Shown here: piece by piece, positions 1 through 7,207 of the stretch
Layout: the number at the start of each line of letters is the position of its first letter
Numbering within the stretch: the first letter of the stretch is position 1
Source: JALWZX01 sp964506905
GTDB lineage: Bacteria > Patescibacteriota > WWE3 > 2-01-FULL-39-13
Reading direction: 5' to 3'
Assembly (NCBI GenBank): GCA_964506905.1
Contig: CAZDNW010000038.1
Coordinates: 1-17,244, forward strand
Length of the DNA: 17,244 bases
The notes under the pieces: generated by a model
Database searches by the model: none
What the model saw: the letters and a program-made list of their open reading frames with translations, nothing else
Told to the model about the DNA's origin: nothing
Translations under genes and position numbers: made by a program

Positions 1-3
1 CTA

Positions 4-12
4 TGCTACAAT
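4..12 (+). promoter_or_regulatory. Extended -10 promoter of obgE
   Basis: TGCTACAAT fits the extended -10 form TGN-TANNNT, with TACAAT at 7-12. Transcription would start near base 19, giving a leader of about 36 bases. Any -35 box lies outside the window. The same extended form recurs before rho, the M23 gene, radA and yacL, which raises confidence. Confidence 0.5.
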
Positions 13-15
13 ACA

Positions 16-31
16 AATGCATTAATGCATT
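16..31. repeat. 16-bp perfect palindrome in the obgE leader
   Basis: AATGCATTAATGCATT is its own reverse complement and also a tandem copy of ATGCATTA. It lies at or just after the predicted transcription start of obgE, where a repressor site would act. No regulator is identifiable, and short AT-rich palindromes can arise by chance. Confidence 0.3.
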
Positions 32-54
32 AAAGTAATTATTTACCTAGCAAA

Positions 55-1212
55 ATGATTGATACAGCAAAAATAAGAATAAAAGCAGGAGACGGCGGCG
101 ATGGAATCGTCTCTTTTAGACGCGAAAAATATATCGCAAAAGGCGGTCCTTGGGGTGGTGACGGCGGAAAAGGTGGAGATATAATTTTTAAGGTAGATAA
201 ACACGCAAACACATTAACTAAATTTAAAAGAAAAACTAAATTTCACGCCGAAAGTGGTAAACCAGGCATGCGAAAACTTAAAAAAGGTAAAGACGGTGCT
301 GATTTAGTCATAGGTGTTCCTCTTGGTACTATTATTAAAGATGAAAATAATAATGTAATTTTTGATTTTACAGAACCTAATCAAGAATATCTTGCCTCTA
401 CCGGTGGCAAAGGTGGTCTTGGTAACTGGCATTTTAAATCTTCTGTTAATAGAACACCAATGGTTGCTACTCCCGGTGAAAAAACCAAAGAGCAAGAGCT
501 TTATCTTGAGTTAAAACTTTTAGCCGATGTTGGTTTAATTGGGCTTCCTAGCAGTGGTAAATCTACACTTCTTAATGCCCTAACTCACACAAATGTTAAA
601 ACCGCTGAATATCATTTCACAACTTTAGAACCAAATTTAGGCGTGCTTGATACACGAAAATTCTTATCTAATGCTGATTATGGGGAATTCATTCTTGCAG
701 ATATTCCCGGGCTTATTGAAGGCGCAGCCGAAGGCAAAGGTTTGGGACATGATTTTCTTCGCCATATAGAACGAACTAAAGTGTTAGTTCACTTAATCGA
801 TGGTGCAAAAGTGTTAACACAAGATACAAAAGCATTACTAAATGACTTCCACATAATAAATAAAGAATTACAAAAATGGAACAAAGAACTAACAAAAAAG
901 CCACAGATTGTAGCAATTAATAAAATAGATTTATCAGAAGTTAAAAGTAAAATCGATGAAATTAAACAACTATTTGCTAAAGAAACAGATAATATTGTTT
1001 TTATATCAGCAGTAACTAATGAAAATTTAGATGAACTAGTATTAAAAATCGCAGAGACATTACAAGCGGAAAAAGAGAAAGAATTGATAGAATCAGCAAA
1101 AATGGCCGAAGAAAAGAAAACTTTTTATTACACTATTGAAAGTTTACCAAACAAAAGAATTGTTTTTAGAAAATTAGAACCTAAAATAGAATCAGTTGGG
1201 CCACAAACCTAA
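55..1212 (+). CDS. obgE: Obg family GTPase (ribosome assembly)
   Basis: This is an Obg/CgtA GTPase, which binds the large ribosomal subunit during assembly and links growth to guanine nucleotide levels. The 385-residue protein opens with the glycine-rich Obg fold (about 1-155; AGDGGDG at 11-17, FRREKY at 21-26). The G domain follows: G1 GLPSSGKST 163-171, G2 around T189/T190, G3 DIPG 216-219 within the Obg-specific switch IPGLIEGAAEGKGLG, G4 NKID 289-292 and G5 SA 318-319. About 45 residues remain after the G domain, with no recognisable C-terminal OCT domain. The ATG at 55 matches the usual Obg N-terminus; no Shine-Dalgarno sequence precedes it. The gene converges on the O-antigen-ligase-like gene 55 bases away, with no clear hairpin between them. 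It is the only plus-strand intact gene here. Identification is firm. Confidence 0.97.
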   Translation: MIDTAKIRIKAGDGGDGIVSFRREKYIAKGGPWGGDGGKGGDIIFKVDKHANTLTKFKRKTKFHAESGKPGMRKLKKGKDGADLVIGVPLGTIIKDENNNVIFDFTEPNQEYLASTGGKGGLGNWHFKSSVNRTPMVATPGEKTKEQELYLELKLLADVGLIGLPSSGKSTLLNALTHTNVKTAEYHFTTLEPNLGVLDTRKFLSNADYGEFILADIPGLIEGAAEGKGLGHDFLRHIERTKVLVHLIDGAKVLTQDTKALLNDFHIINKELQKWNKELTKKPQIVAINKIDLSEVKSKIDEIKQLFAKETDNIVFISAVTNENLDELVLKIAETLQAEKEKELIESAKMAEEKKTFYYTIESLPNKRIVFRKLEPKIESVGPQT

Positions 1213-1267
1213 CACACACTTCACAATCTCATTTTATTTTCGCACCAAATAAATCGCTTTTACAAAA

Positions 1268-3625
1268 TTATTCAGCTGGTTGTGCTATTGGTGCTTCTGT
1301 TTCTCCTTGATCTTCGTCAACCTCTGTACCATCCGCAGGTGGAACATTCTCTTCGGTATCACCTGTTTCATCTGTACCGTTTGTATCCACTGGTTCATTT
1401 TCGTTTTCTAATTGTGCCTTTTCATCTGGGTTCTTAACTTCTTCTGGTACTTCTACATTTTTAGTTTCAAGTTGTTTTATATTTTCTTCTGGCTTTTTCA
1501 ATGGCTCTTGCTTTTCTGTTTGCTGAACTTCTTCTGGGTTTTGTTGCTCAACTTGTAACGCCTTTGCTCTTTCTTCATTAGCCTTTCTTTGTTGTTCAGC
1601 CAAATTCTTAAATGTATCTAGTTCTTTTTGAACCCTATCTTTATCTGGCGAATCTTCAGGTAATAATCTTAATACTATTTCTAATTCAGTAATCGCTCTG
1701 TTTATATCACCTGCATCTTTTAATGCGTATGCTAAATTATAATGGGCATTTGCATAATCATCTTTAAGTTGAACAGCCCTATTAAACGCTTGCACCGCAT
1801 TTTGATACAAGCCTTGTTTGTAATAAATTGAACCTAAATTTAACCATAAAGTTGGATTTGTAGGTTCTAAATTAATTGCATTTGTATAAGCTTGTATTGC
1901 AAATTGTACGAGGTTTTTATCTATACCAGCAACAAAGTTATAAGCGTTACCTCTTATTTCCCAATTGGTAACATCTAATGGGTTAACTAACTCTGTTAAT
2001 CTTCTTGCGTCTGCAATTGACTCTTTTATTAATTGTTGTGCAGCTTTTACATCGTTTTCAGTTGCATCAGGATTTTGTGCTATTTTATTAACAATAAATA
2101 AGCCCGTTGCAACTGCGTCTCTTCTGTAAACACTTTCATAAAGATCTTTTGTTAAAGCTTTCTTTTGCAAGTTATATCTTTCAACTGCGGAATTTGTTTT
2201 TAAACCTTTATTGTAGTAATACTGTCCTGCATATACTTTTGATGCTTTGTACATAAATAATCCGAATGCTCCAAGTGTTAGAACCAACATAATAACCTGT
2301 ACCCAATATCCTTTTACTTTTATCTTGTGGAAATCTAAATTGTACGCCATAATTCCCAATAACATAAACAATATTGCCATTAAAATTGGATTAAAACCTA
2401 ATACTAGTAAAGTTGTTAAAACAAAAAGGAATAACGAAAAGTATATTGAATCTTTAGATCGTAATTTATATGCGTAATATCCTATAAAACCCCAAAATAC
2501 CACAAATAATGAAAAACCTACAAGCCCACCTGTTGCTAACCACATAAATACATCATTGTATGGATGATGAAATCTAACTTGCCAAGCATCTGTCATATTT
2601 AAAGTTGCGGGTCTATATCTTGATGCGTTTATAAAATTGGTTCCATATCCTGACCCAAATAATGGCATATCTCTTACTGTGCTAGCAGAAACAAACCATG
2701 ATTCTTTTACTGATAATCTAATAGGTTGTACAAAATCTTGAATTCCTAATGCACTTCTAGTCATTGGAAAATAAACTAAAAATGATAAAACAACAATTCC
2801 TATAAATATCCCAAAATAAACTCCAGCGTATTTGTGTGCCTCTAATTTACCTGTAAAAATCAAATAAATCATACCAACTAATAACAATGAAACGGCTGAA
2901 ATATTTGCAGATATTATCAAGTAAAATGAAACAAATATAATTACAGCACTTAATAGTATTATCCATTTTGTATTTTTTTCTTTTAATTCTTCAGACAACA
3001 AATAAAGTGATGATAAAACTGCCACTACTTGAATTCCCAATAAATACAAAGTTGCACCCGCTAATGTAAATTGTCTGTATGTACCATCAGCACCGGGAAT
3101 TGGCATTCCAAAATACGCTAATATTGACACAATTGTTGATAATAAAACCCCAACAGAAAACCACTTTAAGATTGTTCTAAAATTTAACGGTACATTAGCA
3201 CCAACAAATGCTAATAAAACAAATGCTAGTAGTAAAACCGAAGATGATGAGTAATTTTTGAAAAACCCGTATATAGAAATGTGTTTATTAACTGAAAACG
3301 CGACTGATAAACCACCTGCTAATAAGATGCCTAATAATGGCAAATATGCTTTTGCCGATGTAATTTCAAATTCTTTTCTTTGAATTAAGTAAACAAAGTA
3401 TAAAATTAAAACAATAAATGCTACTAGTATGGTTAAAAAGGTTTTATTTAAATCAAACCAATCTGCTGTAAATGGAACAAAAAATATAGGTAACAAAAAT
3501 GCTAATGCAATATAGAAAAAGGATATAACCTTAAATGTTTTAAGTTTTTGAAAGTCTTTTTCAACTTGCTTTTCAACATCTAATATCGTTTGGGTAGGAG
3601 TACTATTCTTTTTTCTAAATATCAT
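1268..3625 (-). CDS. O-antigen-ligase-like polytopic membrane protein with TPRs and acidic tail
   Basis: The 785-residue protein has a short cytoplasmic N-terminus, then about a dozen hydrophobic segments between residues 33 and 460. It carries a Wzy_C/O-antigen ligase-like block: PLFGSGYGTNF at 321-331 and the HHPYNDVFMWLATGG stretch at 353-367, the usual large loop and following helix of this superfamily. Residues about 555-650 form two or three TPRs (LWLNLGSIYYKQGLYQNAVQAFNRA; ANAHYNLAYALKDAGD). The tail (about 675-785) is charged, rich in Glu, Gln, Pro and Asp, and looks disordered. Family members transfer or polymerise lipid-linked glycans at the outer face of the membrane; the exact substrate here is unknown. 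AGG lies five bases before the ATG, one of the few possible ribosome sites in the window. It lies 185 bases after the M23 peptidase gene on the same strand, so shared transcription is possible. That gap holds only a weak 7-bp hairpin (3686-3702). Confidence 0.85.
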   Translation of the reverse strand: MIFRKKNSTPTQTILDVEKQVEKDFQKLKTFKVISFFYIALAFLLPIFFVPFTADWFDLNKTFLTILVAFIVLILYFVYLIQRKEFEITSAKAYLPLLGILLAGGLSVAFSVNKHISIYGFFKNYSSSSVLLLAFVLLAFVGANVPLNFRTILKWFSVGVLLSTIVSILAYFGMPIPGADGTYRQFTLAGATLYLLGIQVVAVLSSLYLLSEELKEKNTKWIILLSAVIIFVSFYLIISANISAVSLLLVGMIYLIFTGKLEAHKYAGVYFGIFIGIVVLSFLVYFPMTRSALGIQDFVQPIRLSVKESWFVSASTVRDMPLFGSGYGTNFINASRYRPATLNMTDAWQVRFHHPYNDVFMWLATGGLVGFSLFVVFWGFIGYYAYKLRSKDSIYFSLFLFVLTTLLVLGFNPILMAILFMLLGIMAYNLDFHKIKVKGYWVQVIMLVLTLGAFGLFMYKASKVYAGQYYYNKGLKTNSAVERYNLQKKALTKDLYESVYRRDAVATGLFIVNKIAQNPDATENDVKAAQQLIKESIADARRLTELVNPLDVTNWEIRGNAYNFVAGIDKNLVQFAIQAYTNAINLEPTNPTLWLNLGSIYYKQGLYQNAVQAFNRAVQLKDDYANAHYNLAYALKDAGDINRAITELEIVLRLLPEDSPDKDRVQKELDTFKNLAEQQRKANEERAKALQVEQQNPEEVQQTEKQEPLKKPEENIKQLETKNVEVPEEVKNPDEKAQLENENEPVDTNGTDETGDTEENVPPADGTEVDEDQGETEAPIAQPAE

Positions 3626-3810
3626 ATATACCTGATATTCTAATAATTGATGTAATAATTCAAGTGTGTGTGTTTATTATGAGACGAAAGTTTTTAACTT
3701 TCAGCTTCAAACTGAATTCCTAAAATAAAAATTTCTTATAATTTGAGAATAAGCATAACTCAGAATATTGTTTATCTGTAATTTATTATTTACCTAATTT
3801 GAAAATTATT

Positions 3811-5094
3811 TTACGGTAAAACGCTAAATGGGTTTATATATGCACCGTCTTTTTGTACTGTAAAGTGAACATGGGGTCCTGTAGACCTACCCGTTGACCC
3901 TACAACGCCTATTTTTTGTCCTCTTTCAACTTTATCGCCAACAGATACACTTATTACGCTCATGTGTGCATAAGTAGTGACATAGCCGTTTCCGTGGTCT
4001 ATTTGAACAGCATTTCCATATCCACCTTTCCACCAACCAGCTCTTACTACAACACCTTTATCAGCTGCTGTTATATCACCAGAATTTGCTGCAATGTCTA
4101 TAGCGTGGTGATATCTGTGATATCCTTGGGAAATTACACCATGAAAAGGCCAAGCAAACTGTCCAGTACCTTTTACGCTATGTTGTGTACTTGGCAAAAT
4201 TCCATATGCGTGTGTATCATAAACATTCTCACCAACATAATATCTTTCTTTCTTTGGTAACTCTGCATTTGGTATAGTTAATATTTGACCTTCGGTTAAT
4301 GTGTATGGAGCATCAATGTAGTTATAATCAACAATAGATTGTGGCGGAACTTTATATTTTCTTGCAATAGACTCAATGGTTTCTCCTTGTTTTACTGTAT
4401 GCAAAGCACCTTCTACCGGTGGTATTTGCAATGTTTCACCAACTTTAACTCTATCATAGGTTAAATTGTTTGCTGCTTTTATATATTCAGGTGGAATTCC
4501 ATATTTTTTAGCAATTGAATTTAGTGTTTCCCCTTCTTCAACCGTATGTTCAATAGGTCCACTTAAAAGTTTTGATTTACCTTCAAATGTTGCTGCAGTA
4601 GCAGTTTCTAAAAGTATAGATTGAGAAGATAAGAATGTATTTTCGCCAATTGTACCTTCGTCTATTAATTTACTCTGAAAAATTCCCCCAGCTAAAAAGA
4701 TAACAACTATAAATGAAAATATAAATGCATATCTTATATGTGCGCCAATTCTACCCCGTGACCATATCATTTTAGATATAACTTGAAATTTTAAATTAAT
4801 AAATGCTTCTATATTTTTGACTGTGATAGATTTTAAGCCATATATTAAAGAATCAAGTTTATGTATGAGAAATTCAATTAATGCCACAACAAATTGAAAT
4901 ATCACTTTCAGAAATTCAATAAATGTTTCTGGTACTGATTTTATTATCGCTGATAAATTTTTAGTAAATTTTTGTTTCTTTGTACTTGCTAATCCAAAAG
5001 GTAAAGGATCTGCTTCATTTTTAGCATTTTCTGAAGTTGCTTTTTTGTCATTTGTATCTGATTTTCTGTTAAATAATCCCTTTATTTTTTTCAT
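3811..5094 (-). CDS. Membrane-anchored M23 peptidase with two LysM domains
   Basis: This is a zinc peptidase of the LytM/M23 family, expected to cut peptidoglycan cross-bridges outside the membrane. The 427 residues run: a lysine-rich, probably cytoplasmic segment with amphipathic stretches (1-115), one transmembrane helix (about 122-140), LysM 1 (about 182-226, HTVEEGETLNSIAKKYGI), LysM 2 (about 231-276, HTVKQGETIESIARKYKV) and the M23 domain (about 314-421). The zinc and catalytic residues are all present: H329 and D333 (HHAID), H377 (YAHM), and H408/H410 (GPHVHF). It should therefore be an active enzyme rather than a degenerate EnvC/NlpD-type activator. The ATG at 5094 is preceded by ATATAAT but no Shine-Dalgarno sequence. 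It follows rho behind a strong terminator, and has its own extended -10. The 115-residue cytoplasmic head is longer than usual and may bind an inner partner; that is inference. Confidence 0.93.
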   Translation of the reverse strand: MKKIKGLFNRKSDTNDKKATSENAKNEADPLPFGLASTKKQKFTKNLSAIIKSVPETFIEFLKVIFQFVVALIEFLIHKLDSLIYGLKSITVKNIEAFINLKFQVISKMIWSRGRIGAHIRYAFIFSFIVVIFLAGGIFQSKLIDEGTIGENTFLSSQSILLETATAATFEGKSKLLSGPIEHTVEEGETLNSIAKKYGIPPEYIKAANNLTYDRVKVGETLQIPPVEGALHTVKQGETIESIARKYKVPPQSIVDYNYIDAPYTLTEGQILTIPNAELPKKERYYVGENVYDTHAYGILPSTQHSVKGTGQFAWPFHGVISQGYHRYHHAIDIAANSGDITAADKGVVVRAGWWKGGYGNAVQIDHGNGYVTTYAHMSVISVSVGDKVERGQKIGVVGSTGRSTGPHVHFTVQKDGAYINPFSVLP

Positions 5095-5139
5095 ATTATA
5101 TTTACCCGTTTTATTGGGAATTCGACAAAATGTTACCGT

Positions 5140-5148
5140 ATTCTAACA
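5140..5148 (-). promoter_or_regulatory. Extended -10 promoter of the M23 peptidase gene
   Basis: On the minus strand the sequence is TGTTAGAAT, an extended -10 (TGN-TAGAAT). It lies just after the rho terminator, and predicts a leader of about 38 bases to the ATG at 5094. No good -35 is seen, as is common for extended -10 promoters. Confidence 0.45.
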
Positions 5149-5162
5149 GTAAAGTGAAGAGT

Positions 5163-5204
5163 TAATAATAATAAAGGCGACCGCCGAATTTTCGGCGGTC
5201 GCCT
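5163..5204 (-). terminator. Rho-independent terminator after rho
   Basis: A 13-bp perfect, GC-rich stem (5175-5187 with 5192-5204) closes a four-base loop. Read on the minus strand it is followed by a T-rich run (TTATTATTATTAA). On the plus strand only CTTT follows, so it works mainly for the minus strand. It separates rho from the M23 gene. Confidence 0.88.
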
Positions 5205-5226
5205 CTTTCATAATTCAAAAACTAAA

Positions 5227-6540
5227 TTATATAGTTCCGTTTGCCAAAGAATCTAAAAATTCATCATTTGTTTTAGTTTTCTTTAATCTATCTACAACAA
5301 TTTGAGTTGCTTCTTTTTCATCTAACAAATCAATCATTCTTCTCAATGTTAAAACTTTTTCAGCTTCTTTTGGTGTATATAATAATTCTTCGTGTCTTGT
5401 CATTGATCTCTTAATATCAAAAGCAGGAAAGATTCGTCTTTCTGCCAGTGATCTATCTAAAAAGAGTTCCATATTACCAGTACCTTTAAATTCCTCAAAA
5501 ATTACATCATCCATTTTACTTCCTGTATCTACTAGTGCTGTTGCGATAATCGTTAATGACCCAGCATCTTCAAAATTTCTTGCTGCACCAAAGAATTTCT
5601 TTGGCGGATACAACGCCGCAGGATCAAAACCTCCTGTTAAAGTTCTACCACTTGGTGTTTCTACTAAATTATATGCTCTAGCTAATCTAGTAATGGAATC
5701 CATCAAAATTACAACATCGTCACCTTTTTCTGCTAATCTTTTAGCTCTTTCTAAAGCGTTTTCTGCAACTTCAACTTGTTTTGCTGCTGATTCATCAAAA
5801 TTACTTGCATATACATCACCTTTTACTGTTCGTTGCATTTCAGTAACTTCTTCAGGTCTTTCACCAATAAGAACAACCATTAACTTCAAATCTGGATGAT
5901 TTTCCGCTAATCCTCTTGCAATATCTTGTAACAACCAAGTCTTACCTGCTTTTGGAGGCGCAACAATCATTGCTCTTTGTCCTTTACCTAAGGGTGTTAA
6001 TAAATCCATTAATCTTGTCGTCAAAATATCTGGTTTAGTTTCAAGTCTTAATCTTTCATTAGGATGAATAGCAACTAAATCTTCAAATCTAGGTCTTTTT
6101 CTTGCAACATCAGCATCAACTCCTTCAACTTTTTCAACTTTTAGTAAAGATAAATATCTTTCACCTTCTTTTGGCGATCTTGCAATACCCTCTACTCTAT
6201 CGCCTTTTCTTAATCCAAATTTATTTATTTGTGTTGTAGCAATATATACATCTTTAGGTAATCCCTCTACAGCAGGTTTTTCTTGCCTAATAATTCCGTA
6301 ATCAGGTCTGATTTCTAATATACCGTCTACCTTGTATGTTTTTTCAGTTTCTTTTACTCTTTGTGCTGCACGGGAAATTTGAGATTTATCCGAATTCACA
6401 ACTTTGCCGTTTGAATTCAATTTAGAATCTGTATCAGAAGAGTTTGTATTAGCAGTACTAGAAGTTGCTGTTTGATTTTTTACTAAATCATTATAATCAA
6501 CTATTTCCTTGGTAGTATCTGTGGTTGATTTTTTTGGCAT
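5227..6540 (-). CDS. rho: Transcription termination factor Rho
   Basis: Rho is the hexameric RNA helicase that ends transcription at unstructured RNA. The 437 residues include a cold-shock-like RNA-binding domain (about 70-140; GILEIRPDYGIIR, then the conserved RKGDRVEGIARSPKEGERY). The RecA-like motor shows Walker A APPKAGKT 194-201, GERPEEVTEMQR 226-237, Walker B VVILMDS 276-282, the Q-loop region following it, R-loop EFKGTGNMEL 350-359 and AERRIFPA 366-373 with the arginine finger. Residues 1-66 are a Ser/Thr/Asn/Lys-rich low-complexity stretch in place of the usual small helical Rho_N domain. RNP1 is DYGIIR where E. coli Rho has DGFGFLR, so one of two RNA-contacting aromatics is replaced. 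The ATG at 6540 lacks a Shine-Dalgarno sequence. A 280-base leader with promoter and terminator-like hairpin precedes it, and a strong terminator follows. Confidence 0.97.
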   Translation of the reverse strand: MPKKSTTDTTKEIVDYNDLVKNQTATSSTANTNSSDTDSKLNSNGKVVNSDKSQISRAAQRVKETEKTYKVDGILEIRPDYGIIRQEKPAVEGLPKDVYIATTQINKFGLRKGDRVEGIARSPKEGERYLSLLKVEKVEGVDADVARKRPRFEDLVAIHPNERLRLETKPDILTTRLMDLLTPLGKGQRAMIVAPPKAGKTWLLQDIARGLAENHPDLKLMVVLIGERPEEVTEMQRTVKGDVYASNFDESAAKQVEVAENALERAKRLAEKGDDVVILMDSITRLARAYNLVETPSGRTLTGGFDPAALYPPKKFFGAARNFEDAGSLTIIATALVDTGSKMDDVIFEEFKGTGNMELFLDRSLAERRIFPAFDIKRSMTRHEELLYTPKEAEKVLTLRRMIDLLDEKEATQIVVDRLKKTKTNDEFLDSLANGTI

Positions 6541-6780
6541 TTTTATTTTTTAATTAGTGAAACAACCGAAAATGTCTTTCGCCTATTTCCATAAATATAT
6601 AACTTAAAATTTTAATTTGGAAATCATTCTATATATTATTAAATTCGATAAAATTTATTACTTACAAATATGTTTTTCGTGAATTACTTCTAAGAAGAAA
6701 TTGATATTTATCGATCATCGAAAATACTAACACATAAATTTTCACCCTGCAAGGATTAATTATTTTCGCACTATAATAGC
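6541..6780 (-). promoter_or_regulatory. Distal part of the rho 5' leader
   Basis: These 240 AT-rich bases lie between the leader hairpin and the rho ATG. I see no open frame or strong hairpin, only a 5-bp CGAAA/TTTCG stem near 6570-6584. An alternative promoter close to rho is possible (TATATT-like sequences near 6595-6605) but no convincing -35 is seen. The unstructured stretch would also suit Rho binding its own mRNA, which is inference. Confidence 0.35.
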
Positions 6781-6804
6781 AAAAAAGGAAAGGTCCCTGT
6801 CCAT
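6760..6804 (-). CDS. Possible 14-codon leader peptide in the rho leader
   Basis: On the minus strand an ATG at 6804 opens a frame encoding MDRDLSFFAIIVRK, ending in TAA at 6762-6760. AGGA lies six bases before the ATG, which is notable because most genes in this window lack such a site. The start lies inside the hairpin, between its two arms, and the frame runs through the right arm and the T-tract, the arrangement of an attenuator leader peptide. There is no family match to rely on, and such a short frame can occur by chance. Confidence 0.22.
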   Translation of the reverse strand: MDRDLSFFAIIVRK

Positions 6805-6817
6805 AACCTTTCCTTTT
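6781..6817 (-). terminator. Terminator-like hairpin in the rho leader (possible attenuator)
   Basis: AAAAGGAAAGGT (6817-6806 on the minus strand) pairs perfectly with ACCTTTCCTTTT (6794-6783) around an 11-base loop and is followed by TTTTTT (6786-6781, overlapping the stem foot). The plus strand also ends in TTTTG, so it may work weakly both ways. It starts only a few bases after the predicted rho transcription start, so either it attenuates rho or it ends transcripts coming from yacL. Confidence 0.65.
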
Positions 6818-6825
6818 GTATTAAT

Positions 6826-6854
6826 ATATTATCAAAAAAATACTCAAAAGTCAA
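6826..6854 (-). promoter_or_regulatory. Predicted rho promoter (TTGACT-17-TAATAT)
   Basis: On the minus strand TTGACT (6854-6849) is separated by 17 bases from TAATAT (6831-6826), which is preceded by TGA, giving an extended -10. This is the best -35/-10 pair in the window. Transcription would begin near 6819, at the foot of the hairpin. Confidence 0.55.
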
Positions 6855-6907
6855 TAGATATTACTGTAAACATAGCAAAATCTCAATATCAAAGGGGCGC
6901 AAGATAA

Positions 6908-7123
6908 GGTCAGCATCAAGCACCAAAGAACAAAACGAACAACATATTACCACTAAAACCAACATCGTCAACTTGCCTGTCGTCTCTGCTTGATTTTGAA
7001 TTTCGCACACACTTATTACTCGGCCTAGTCGACGCGCAGGGTTGTTTTTATGTTCAATTACCCGAAGAAAACCCATTATCTCTTGACATGACATTTGAAA
7101 GTGGTAAATTAGTTAGTAACTGA
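6908..7123 (+). pseudogene. Possible LAGLIDADG endonuclease fragment
   Basis: This plus-strand frame is open for 71 codons between a TAA at 6905-6907 and a TGA at 7121-7123. Its middle reads LLLGLVDAQGCFYVQL, close to the LAGLIDADG signature of homing endonucleases (LAG(F/L)(I/V)D(G/A)-(D/E)GCF-V). The only in-frame ATG lies after the motif (7088), and there is no GTG or TTG start in front of it. It is far shorter than the roughly 100-150 residues of a single-motif enzyme, and no second half is visible. If real it is a broken remnant. The codons are GC-richer than those of the neighbours. A 77-codon frame overlaps on the opposite strand, so open length alone proves little; the motif is the main evidence. 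Confidence 0.25.
7083..7110 (+). promoter_or_regulatory. Possible plus-strand promoter before the tandem hairpins
   Basis: TTGACA (7083-7088), a perfect -35 box, lies 16 bases before TAAATT (7105-7110), a moderate -10. Transcription would start near 7117 and give an RNA of about 90 bases ending at the hairpin terminator at 7204. The -10 is weak, so this is tentative. Confidence 0.28.
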
Positions 7124-7207
7124 GTCTGCTTCCTTTTCCTGTCCGAGGAAGTAGACGGTCGGGCGTAGATGTACGATAAGTACGTACATTTAGGCCCGAT
7201 TTTTATT
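7124..7207 (+). ncRNA. Tandem hairpins ending in a T-tract: candidate small RNA and terminator
   Basis: Hairpin 1 pairs GTCTGCTTCC (7124-7133) with GGAAGTAGAC (7147-7156), ten pairs with one G-U, around a 13-base loop. Hairpin 2 follows directly: TCGGGC (7159-7164) with GCCCGA (7194-7199), a small internal loop, then ATGTACG (7169-7175) with CGTACAT (7183-7189). TTTTTATTTAT follows on the plus strand, as in an intrinsic terminator; the minus strand has no such tract. No intact plus-strand gene lies upstream, so the terminator implies an untranslated transcript or the decayed 6908-7123 frame. No known RNA family is recognised. Confidence 0.5.

Noticed and set aside
304..495. A minus-strand frame inside obgE
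   Set aside because: It overlaps the conserved Obg fold and has no independent support.
3916..4260. A 114-codon plus-strand frame opposite the M23 gene
   Set aside because: It is the shadow of a strongly conserved peptidase on the other strand and has no start signal.
5088..5102. TATAAT directly before the M23 ATG as a leaderless promoter
   Set aside because: It abuts the ATG, so transcription would begin inside the gene with no nearby in-frame start; the extended -10 at 5148-5140 is better placed.
6772..6777. Plus-strand TATAAT before the rho-leader hairpin
   Set aside because: No suitable -35 or TGN, and the RNA would end immediately at the hairpin; it is also part of the minus-strand mini-ORF region.
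6861..7094. A 77-codon minus-strand frame (begins MSCQEIMGFLRV) in the rho-yacL gap
   Set aside because: No ribosome site, no recognisable domain and odd cysteine/leucine-rich composition; it overlaps the plus-strand LAGLIDADG-like frame and looks like chance openness in GC-richer DNA.
7116..7160. Resemblance to the SRP RNA core (GGAAGCAG on the minus strand)
   Set aside because: The required symmetric and asymmetric loops are missing; GGAAGCAG is simply one arm of the local ten-pair hairpin.
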